A stretch of DNA of 64,000 nt, from NCBI RefSeq assembly GCF_036347135.1, contig NZ_CP108938.1, positions 310,001 to 374,000 of the forward strand, in the 5' to 3' direction. This DNA is from Streptomyces sp. NBC_00775. Its GTDB lineage: Bacteria; Actinomycetota; Actinomycetes; Streptomycetales; Streptomycetaceae. Positions 58,115-64,000 of this stretch are shown piece by piece. Both the position numbers and the translations under genes were made by a program. Position 1 is the stretch's first letter. Each line of letters opens with the position of its first letter. The notes below the pieces were generated by a model. The model saw only the letters and a program-made list of their open reading frames with translations. It ran no database searches and had not been told where the DNA came from.

Positions 58115-58422
58115 CGCATGTGTTCCCTCTCGATCGATCCGGACCGCGCCCTGCACATCGTCAAGCAGTAGTGCTCGACCCGCAGGTGAGAAAGGGGGCG
58201 TCGACGAAACCAGCCATGCCGCGCACGGTCACTTCTGGCAGCAAGCGATCTCGGCGATGCCGGTGCCCCGGCTGGGAGGTGGAGCGAGTCGGCCCGAATG
58301 CCCGCCGCGGCTTGACTTCGAGCGTTCTCCAAGTCCTAGCGTCGCGGTCATGAGTGCTTCAACGCGGCCGACGACCACGGCCGGCGAGCACGAGGGGGCC
58401 GTTCGTGGGACTGGGGTATCCG

Positions 58423-59166
58423 ATGAAGATTCTGGTGACCGGTGGGACGAGCGGACTGGGACTCGCGATGGCCTCCGCCCTGGCCACGGCGGGAGCGACG
58501 GTCGCGCTGACCGGCCGATCCGGCCGGCGCGCGAGCTCGGCCGCCGCCGAACTGCCGGGGGCGGTCGGCATCGAGATGGACGTGCGAGACGAGTCATCGG
58601 TGGCCAAGGCGGTCGACCAGGCGTGGTCGCGGCTCGGCGGCATCGACATGCTGGTGAACAACGCCGGGATCGGCATGCGCACCGTCAACCCGCGCTTCAT
58701 GACGCACCCGCAGGGCTTCTGGGAGGTGCCGGTCGACGGCTTCCGTGCGGTGATCGAGACCAATCTGACCGGCTACTTCCTGGTGGCCCGCGAGGTCACG
58801 CCGCGCATGCTGGCCGCCGGCGGCGGCCGCATCGTCAATATCTCGGTGAGCGATTCGACCATGCACCGGGCCGGGTTCGTCCCCTACGGGCCGTCGCGTG
58901 CCGGCAGCGAGTCGCTGTCCCGGATCATGGCCGCCGACCTGCGCGACACGGGCATCACTGTCAACCTGCTCCTGCCCGGGGGCCCGACCGTAACGGGGAT
59001 GCTCCCCCTCGACACCATGCCCGAGGGCCGGGAGTTCCTGGAGCCCACGGTGATGGGCCCGCCCATCGTCTGGCTGGCGTCCGACGACGCGGTCGGCGTG
59101 CATGACGAGCGCATCGTCGCCGCTGAATTCGAGGGCTGGCTGCGTGACACGAAGGGCAGGCGGTGA
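58423..59166 (+). CDS. SDR oxidoreductase with YxxxR in place of YxxxK
   Basis: 247 residues. It opens MKILVTGGTSGLGLAMASAL with the TGxxxGxG cofactor loop. The structural NNAG is in DMLVNNAGIGMRT. NISVSDSTMHRAG gives the active-site serine region. The catalytic stretch is PYGPSRAGSESLSR, so the usual lysine of YxxxK is arginine. Some SDRs tolerate this, but most lose activity. The residues before the end (VGVHDERIVAAEF) match the substrate loop and last strand. ATG 58423 is the family start. No partner is evident. Confidence 0.85.
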   Translation: MKILVTGGTSGLGLAMASALATAGATVALTGRSGRRASSAAAELPGAVGIEMDVRDESSVAKAVDQAWSRLGGIDMLVNNAGIGMRTVNPRFMTHPQGFWEVPVDGFRAVIETNLTGYFLVAREVTPRMLAAGGGRIVNISVSDSTMHRAGFVPYGPSRAGSESLSRIMAADLRDTGITVNLLLPGGPTVTGMLPLDTMPEGREFLEPTVMGPPIVWLASDDAVGVHDERIVAAEFEGWLRDTKGRR

Positions 59167-59254
59167 GACGTCCTCGCCGATGTCCAGGGTGCGTGGGGGC
59201 CGGGCGCAGGCGACCAGCCCTGTGAACCCTCACGGCCGACAGTCGGGCTTTCGA

Positions 59255-59788
59255 TCACTTGACTTGGGCGGCGATAGCCTGCGCGCAGTCCAGGGACTCC
59301 GTGTGCGTGGTGTCCACCTCCAGGTCGTAGACCACGCCCCGGTGAACCATCTCCGCCTGCGATGCGGCCATTCCCTGGCCCCGATCCCCGCGGGCGATCT
59401 CGCGGCCCGCGGCGACCGTACTCTCGCACCTGACGCCAACCCACAGCACGTCCAGTCCGCCCAAAGCCTTCTGCCACCGCTCCTGGGACGTGGCTCCGCC
59501 GAGGAAGACGTCATCGACGATGACCCGGGCACCTGCACGGGCCATCGCGGCAACCCCCTCCATCCATGCTGCTTCCAGCGCCCGGAACTCCGATCCGACA
59601 TTCACACCGCCATCCGCGGCGAATTCGATCCCTGCGTCCGATGTCTGCAGGGAAGCCGGCATCGCCTCAATCAGCGAGTCGACCGCGGCGGCAAGCCACG
59701 GATTCCGCAGTACCGCCTGCAGACACCGGACGATCCCGGACTTGCCCGAGCTGGACCCGCCGTTCAACACGATCACCTGAGTTGTCAT
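59255..59788 (-). CDS. cpt: Chloramphenicol 3-O-phosphotransferase homologue
   Basis: 177 residues with the CPT pattern from the chloramphenicol producer: [20 protein letters not shown] with Walker [23 protein letters not shown] with D37 as the likely catalytic base, [37 protein letters not shown] and [18 protein letters not shown]. It would phosphorylate the primary hydroxyl of chloramphenicol or a similar compound with ATP, blocking ribosome binding. No chloramphenicol biosynthesis gene is in the window. ATG 59788 is used. It may serve as a resistance gene or act on another metabolite. Confidence 0.87.
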   Translation of the reverse strand: MTTQVIVLNGGSSSGKSGIVRCLQAVLRNPWLAAAVDSLIEAMPASLQTSDAGIEFAADGGVNVGSEFRALEAAWMEGVAAMARAGARVIVDDVFLGGATSQERWQKALGGLDVLWVGVRCESTVAAGREIARGDRGQGMAASQAEMVHRGVVYDLEVDTTHTESLDCAQAIAAQVK

Positions 59789-59967
59789 CAGGTCACGCTA
59801 GAGGCAACCGCCACGGCGCTCGAAGCGATTTTCGGCAAACCGCCCTGTGGACAAGATCGACGAACTCGGCCGGCGGGGTCTTCCCGTCCATCCGTCACAT
59901 TCTCCCGTCGAGGTCCGTCAGTGAAGTGACGAAGCAACACGACCCCCTAGATGGACAGGACAACACG

Positions 59968-60375
59968 ATGCTGACAAACATCATGTATGTGACGCTGCAT
60001 GTCACCGATCAAGACCGCGCGCTGACGTTCTATACGGATCAGCTCGGCCTGGAGAAGCGCGTCGACCATCCGGGTCCTGAAGGACGCTTCCTGACCGTCG
60101 GCGTCCCCGGCAGTTCACTCGAGATCATCCTTTGGCCTCGCGCTGCTGCCTCGGGGCAGCCGGCCGAGGTGGAGCCGGGCACCGGGCTTGGTGCGGTCTT
60201 CCTCGAATCGGACGATCTGAGGAAGGACTTCACGGTGCTTCGCGACCGCGGTGTGACATTCGACCGGCCCGAACCGGAGGACTACGCGTTCGGCGTCCGC
60301 ATCGAGGCAGTGGACCCGGACGGCAACCAGATCTCGCTGCGCCAGCGCAGCCGAGCGAGCGGTAGCGATGGCTGA
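59968..60375 (+). CDS. VOC-family glyoxalase/bleomycin-resistance-fold protein
   Basis: 135 residues. It opens LTNIMYVTLHVTDQDRALTF with YTDQLGLEKRVDHPGPEGRF next, the first half of a VOC domain. It continues LEIILWPRAAASGQP and GAVFLESDDLRKDFTVL, and ends FGVRIEAVDPDGNQISLRQR. DPDGN-I-L is the usual metal-site region, with the glutamate of IEAVDPDGN. It could isomerise or chelate, or bind a drug. ATG 59968. It stands beside the cpt gene, divergently. A clear inverted-repeat terminator follows at 60393. Confidence 0.87.
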   Translation: MLTNIMYVTLHVTDQDRALTFYTDQLGLEKRVDHPGPEGRFLTVGVPGSSLEIILWPRAAASGQPAEVEPGTGLGAVFLESDDLRKDFTVLRDRGVTFDRPEPEDYAFGVRIEAVDPDGNQISLRQRSRASGSDG

Positions 60376-60392
60376 CCGTCCGTAGGTTCCCG

Positions 60393-60422
60393 CGTGGCCG
60401 GCGCCGCACGGTGCCGGCCACG
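60393..60422 (+). terminator. Inverted-repeat terminator after VOC gene
   Basis: CGTGGCCGGC (60393-60402) and GCCGGCCACG (60413-60422) are perfect 10-bp arms with a 10-nt loop. It lies 18 bp after the stop. There is no long U-tract, as is common in streptomycetes. The rest of 60423-60766 holds no supported gene. Confidence 0.6.
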
Positions 60423-60766
60423 CCACGATCCGGGGCCCCGTTCGTGGGGTGCGCTTGTGTGTTCATGTGGCCTGGGAGGGCGTTCCACGAGGCTTCGCCG
60501 GATTTCAGGGAATCGTCGGTGCAGATCGGCGAGTACACGGATTCCTGAGGACATCGGCGGCGGCCTCTCGGCTGCGCTCCCGCACACTCCCCTCCGTGCC
60601 CTGAGCTCGGATCCCTGCGCTCCAGTCCGCACCAAGAACCCGGATCCGCGTACCCCGTCAAACGGCTGATCCTGGAGCGCGCGCCGGTCCAGGAACGGTG
60701 GCCGGTCAGCCCTGTCAGTGCCCACTGCCATGATGACCGGCAGCATCGACAAGACGGGGGCATCAC

Positions 60767-62335
60767 ATGGTTGAGCGGGCCGCGCGGCGGATCGCCGAGG
60801 AGATCGTCGCGAGCGCGCCGGCAGGCTGGACGCGGGCGATACTGACCAGCACGGCGGGCCGGGGCGGAGTCTCGGTGTCCGGTGGCTACTCCGTCCCCGG
60901 CAGACCCCTGTGGCGCAGCCCGGTGCCCAGCCCCTTCGCGGAACTGGGCAACCTGGCGGAGGCGTTGAGGAAGGTCCGGGGCTGGGAGCGGACCAGCCTG
61001 GAGATCGAGTGCCGGCCGTCCGGCGAGTACGGACTGGTCGCGACCACGGACGCGATCACCAGCCTGCGCGGACGGGACGGCGGTTTCCAGGCCGTTCTGG
61101 ACACCGGCTACCGGCTCCCCCAGCCCGGTGGTGAGCATGAGGGGGGTACGGCCGCCCCGGAGGGCGATCCCGAGCTGGCGGTGGCGCGGTTCCGGGAGTA
61201 CTTGCGGCGGCGAGCCGCAATCCTGGGGCGGCCCGAGCAACTGCCGCCGCCCGCGTCGGCAGCGGCACTCGACGAGGCCGAACGCCGCATCGGCCGGCCG
61301 CTGCCCGCCGACCTGCGCGCGCTGTACATGATCGCGGACGGCGACGGCATCGGCTACGAACAGCGCTACCTGTTCGGGCGTCACGCCTGGCTGGCGCTGG
61401 AGGACATGGTCGCCGTCCACGCCGGCCAGCGCGAACCGGTCTGGTACGGCTGGGAGTTGGCCTGGAACTCGGTCGTCTTCGACCCCGCCCCGCCCGGCAC
61501 CGTCCGTCGCTGCGGCGGGCACCCTGCCTGGCTGCCCTTCGGCACCGGCGAGGACGGCAACTATCTGGCGGTGGACGTGTCCCCTGCCCGGAACGGCCGC
61601 CCCGGGCAGGTCATCTGCATCGGCCGCGACTACGACGACGGTCCGGCCCTCGTCGCCGACTCGGTGACCTCGCTGCTCGGCCACTACTTGGAGTTGCTGA
61701 AGCAGGGAGCCTACGAGGAGCACGACGACCACATCTCCCTGCTGGAGCCCGCCCGCGGCTCTGGCCCCAGCAGGATCATCGGCGAGATCCCCGACGAGAT
61801 TCCGCCCACCCTTCAGGCCATCCACATCAACGACGCCGTCGGCCCGGTCGATCTCACCCCACTCATCGCCGGACCGAACCTGCGCCTGCTGCACCTCAAC
61901 CGCTGCTCCACCGCCGACCTGGCGCCGCTTCGCACACTGCCCGTCGAGTCGCTGCGCGTGACCCTGGACGGCGGTGACCTCACCCCGCTCGAAGGCCACC
62001 GCGATCTCACCTCTCTGGGCCTGGGGACCACCGGCCCTGTCGACATCGCCCCGCTGCGCGCCGTCCCGAACCTGCGCGGCCTGGATCTCTCCCGGGCCGA
62101 TGTCCGCGACTTGACCGTCCTCGCCGACCTGCCCGACCTGCGCTACCTGTCCCTCACCGCACGGCAGTGGACCGTCCTGCTGGACGAGGGCAAGGCACCG
62201 CCCACCCTCGCTGCCGCCCGCCTGGCCGACGACGACGCCCCGCTCGACGAGGCCCTGGCGTGGTCGGCCCGCCTCGGCCTCGACACCAGCGACGCGCTCC
62301 GCACCACCGGCACCCTCGAATCCGACGGCGGGTGA
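60767..62335 (+). CDS. SMI1/KNR4 (SUKH) domain plus leucine-rich repeats
   Basis: 522 residues. The N-terminal 120 residues are unassigned. A SUKH/SMI1-KNR4 domain follows at about 160-320: ALDEAERRIGRPLPADLRAL, YMIADGDGIGYEQRYLFG and GEDGNYLAVDVSP, whose W/Y-rich features match the SUKH fold. The final 180 residues contain leucine-rich repeats: LTPLIAGPNLRLLHLNRC, LAPLRTLPVESLRVTL, IAPLRAVPNLRGLDLSRA and LTVLADLPDLRYLSLTA. SUKH proteins are common immunity proteins against toxins and nucleases, or regulators. No toxin is adjacent. ATG 60767 follows GGGGG. No membrane segment. Confidence 0.8.
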   Translation: MVERAARRIAEEIVASAPAGWTRAILTSTAGRGGVSVSGGYSVPGRPLWRSPVPSPFAELGNLAEALRKVRGWERTSLEIECRPSGEYGLVATTDAITSLRGRDGGFQAVLDTGYRLPQPGGEHEGGTAAPEGDPELAVARFREYLRRRAAILGRPEQLPPPASAAALDEAERRIGRPLPADLRALYMIADGDGIGYEQRYLFGRHAWLALEDMVAVHAGQREPVWYGWELAWNSVVFDPAPPGTVRRCGGHPAWLPFGTGEDGNYLAVDVSPARNGRPGQVICIGRDYDDGPALVADSVTSLLGHYLELLKQGAYEEHDDHISLLEPARGSGPSRIIGEIPDEIPPTLQAIHINDAVGPVDLTPLIAGPNLRLLHLNRCSTADLAPLRTLPVESLRVTLDGGDLTPLEGHRDLTSLGLGTTGPVDIAPLRAVPNLRGLDLSRADVRDLTVLADLPDLRYLSLTARQWTVLLDEGKAPPTLAAARLADDDAPLDEALAWSARLGLDTSDALRTTGTLESDGG

Positions 62336-62345
62336 TTCCCGGCAC

Positions 62346-63005
62346 GTGATCGGCGTCAACGGCGAGACGAGAATCCCCGAGCGCACCCTGGAGTCCCATC
62401 TGCGCTTCGCCACCTTCACGTTCCGCGACATGGTCCACAACCGCCTCGGCGGCCGTAACCCGTTCGGCAATCAGAAGGTGTCGTACGCCGGATCGCACGA
62501 CGACGAGGCGCTCAACGCCGGAGTCGAACGGTTCTCCGCCGATCCGACCGCGGTCCGGGACCTGTCCTACGACAGCGACCTCACGGGCAAAGTCGCCCTC
62601 CCCGTGCTCACCCTCCACGCGATCGACGACCCGACGGCGTTCGTCGAGCACGAGGCGGCCTACCGTGCCACCCTTCAGGGCGCCCACCGGGACAAGTACC
62701 TGGTGCAGACATTCACCGAGGAACACGACCACAGCCAACTGAGCGACTCCGAGTACGCCAACTCCCTCTCCGCCCTGGACACATGGGTCCGCAGCGGAAG
62801 GAAGCGGAACCCGCGGTCGATCGCGGCGTCCTGCGCCACGTTCGACCGCGCCTACGGCACAGGATGCTTCTACGATCCGGGCTTCCACCCCTCGCCGTAC
62901 GCCTCCCGTGTCGCCGCCCGCCCGGGCGGACTCGACTGGCCGGCCTTGACCACGGCACAGGAGAAGGCCTGGAGCCGCATCGAGGGCGTCGGCATAGCCC
63001 CGTAG
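62346..63005 (+). pseudogene. Alpha/beta-hydrolase C-terminal half, truncated
   Basis: 219 residues open from GTG 62346, 10 bp after the previous stop. VALPVLTLHAIDDPTAFVEH looks like the acid residue of an alpha/beta hydrolase triad, and FTEEHDHSQLSDSEY holds its likely histidine. The nucleophile-elbow region (GxSxG), which should lie about 120 residues earlier, is missing, so the protein cannot be a complete hydrolase. No Shine-Dalgarno is obvious. It is either a broken gene or a fragment joined after the SUKH-LRR gene. Confidence 0.6.
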
Positions 63006-63108
63006 GACACAAGCCGGGCGGACGCGGGGCCGGTCTGTTCCTCCCGAAGCCGGCGGTCACGGGCCTGGGGTGAGCGTGCGATCGGGTGCTCGTGGTGGAG
63101 GCTGAGGG

Positions 63109-63651
63109 TCAGGGGCGGTTCCGGCCCCACGTCTGCAGGGCGTAGGGCCGCCCCTTCTCCTCACCCGTGATCAGCGGCACGTCGAGCAGGTGGAAGCCCG
63201 CCTTGGTGGCCACGGCGACGCTGGCGGCGTTCTCGGCTTCCAGTTCCAGGATCACCTGCCGTGCGCCCAGTTGCTCGAAGGCGTACGCGGCCATCACCCG
63301 CACCGCCCGCGCCGCCAGCCCCTGGCCGCGGTGCGCCGGGCCGACCGCGTAGCCGAGCTCCGTGCCCTCGGGGGCACGCCGCAGCATCACCTCGCCGAGC
63401 GGTGCGCCGCCGTCGACGGTGATGGCGAGCAGGATGGTCGTGCCCTCCGCCCGCAGCTGCCGGTCCCGGTCCAGCCGTGCGCGGGCGGCCGCGTCGTCGA
63501 AGGGGGAGACGATCGGCGTCCAGTACGCGATGTCGGGATGGTCGAACAGCTCCGGCATCGCGGCCAGGTCCGCCTCCGTCCAGTCGCGGAGGACGAGACC
63601 CTCCCCCGAGAGCTCGATCCGCTCGGGAAAGGACGATGTGGTGCTGCTCAT
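63109..63651 (-). CDS. GNAT N-acetyltransferase (RimJ/RimL-like)
   Basis: 180 residues. SGEGLVLRDWTEADLAAMPE at the N-terminus, AYWTPIVSPFDDAAARARLD next, then the acetyl-CoA motif ELGYAVGPAHRGQGLAARAV near residue 98 (Q/RxxGxG/A as RGQGLA). The C-terminal motif LELEAENAASVAVATKAGFH is typical of RimJ/RimL-type GNATs. It transfers an acetyl group to an amine of a protein or small molecule. ATG 63651 follows a GGAGG-rich stretch (cctccc on the plus strand at 63660). Confidence 0.88.
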   Translation of the reverse strand: MSSTTSSFPERIELSGEGLVLRDWTEADLAAMPELFDHPDIAYWTPIVSPFDDAAARARLDRDRQLRAEGTTILLAITVDGGAPLGEVMLRRAPEGTELGYAVGPAHRGQGLAARAVRVMAAYAFEQLGARQVILELEAENAASVAVATKAGFHLLDVPLITGEEKGRPYALQTWGRNRP

Positions 63652-63828
63652 GGTGGGGGACCTCCCTGGCCTGTTCGGGACGAGGCAGGATAACCGGGGG
63701 CAGGCAAAGGCTCACCAGTACCTCATTCGGCGGAGAGTCATCCGGCCGCGAAGGTCACGGAGAGTGATCTGTGCGGCGGGCGTACCGGGGGCTGACCTTC
63801 AGTGGTGGCCTGGGACAGGATGAGGGTC

Positions 63829-64000
63829 ATGACGTTGTCGACGGCGTTGACGAAGCTGTTCGGTGTGCGGCATCCGATCGCGCTGGCGCCGATGGGGGGT
63901 TCGGCCGGTGGTGAACTGGCGGCGGCCGTGTCACGCGGCGGGGGGCTCGGGTTGCTGGGCTCCGGGAACGGGGACGCGGACTGGCTGGCCCGAGAGGTGC
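63829..64000 (+). CDS. Nitronate monooxygenase-like protein (C-terminus outside window)
   Basis: 57 codons are visible from ATG 63829 after GAGGG. It reads TLSTALTKLFGVRHPIALAP, MGGSAGGELAAAVSRGGG and LGLLGSGN. The PIALAPMGG-AGGELAAAVS-GGGLG pattern is the FMN-binding start of 2-nitropropane dioxygenase/NMO TIM barrels. It should oxidise nitronates. The rest lies beyond the window. Confidence 0.82.
   Translation, partial: MTLSTALTKLFGVRHPIALAPMGGSAGGELAAAVSRGGGLGLLGSGNGDADWLAREV

Noticed and set aside
60230..62470. A 746-codon minus-strand frame opposite the SUKH-LRR gene
   Set aside because: Composition (VQ/RG/AG repeats) is that of an antisense frame in high-GC DNA, and it runs through several unrelated genes.

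Overview
The window looks like an accessory part of a Streptomyces (or close Streptomycetaceae) chromosome. The evidence is very high G+C with strong third-position GC bias, frequent GTG and TTG starts, purine-rich Shine-Dalgarno sites, several PAS/GAF/SpoIIE phosphatases, and many protein families that are mostly found in streptomycetes. No rRNA operon, CRISPR array, prophage or large antibiotic cluster is visible. What stands out is a load of decayed insertion sequences: pieces of at least seven different transposases (IS5-type, IS256-type, IS1634-type, one IS200/IS605) lie between otherwise intact single genes and short operons. This is typical of chromosome arms or a remodelled island.

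Region by region. 1-9.6 kb: a partial threonine dehydratase, a TOPRIM-domain gene boxed in by IS256/IS5 remnants, an FAD oxidoreductase, an LRV/HEAT-like repeat protein, an IS605-type element (tnpA with an internal deletion, tnpB, right-end hairpin) ending exactly at the stop codon of a saccharopine-dehydrogenase-like gene, and a divergent GlxA/AraC regulator. 9.7-19.2 kb: a MalY-type PLP enzyme, a conserved zinc-ribbon protein, a coupled pair containing an AbiEii-like nucleotidyltransferase, a zinc-independent quinone oxidoreductase, a secreted amidase, a non-canonical tRNA-Gly(UCC)-like gene with a strong terminator, and a cytoplasmic trypsin-like protease fused to a NucA-type nuclease. 19.6-31.3 kb: small enzymes, a second NAD-dependent DNA ligase, a GyrB-like ATPase that has lost catalytic residues, and TPR and DUF6924 proteins. 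31.3-41.4 kb: a Nudix-like gene, a decayed membrane-protein gene, a five-repeat beta-lactamase-fold hydrolase, a DAO oxidoreductase, IS debris including an 88-bp MITE-like hairpin, and a second methionyl-tRNA synthetase preceded by what looks like a methionine-sensing leader peptide and attenuator. 41.5-57 kb: a VanZ/response regulator/histidine kinase set, three SpoIIE-type phosphatases (one with its own HATPase domain, one next to a separate MASE1 membrane sensor), a ParA-like ATPase with a tiny coupled partner, and phosphoglucomutase. 57-64 kb: a methyltransferase-like protein, an SDR with a changed catalytic motif, a chloramphenicol phosphotransferase homologue, a VOC protein, a SUKH-LRR protein, a truncated hydrolase, a GNAT acetyltransferase and the start of a nitronate monooxygenase.

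The genes do not form one pathway. Three themes recur: duplicated core functions (LigA, MetRS, GyrB-like, tRNA-Gly-like), signalling by PP2C/SpoIIE phosphatases and a two-component system, and possible conflict or immunity genes (TOPRIM, AbiEii-like, protease-nuclease fusion, SUKH, TnpB). The two signals I rate highest are the tRNA-Gly-like gene at 16938-17010 and the attenuator in front of the second metG at 38829-38940. All family assignments come from reading motifs by eye, not from database searches.
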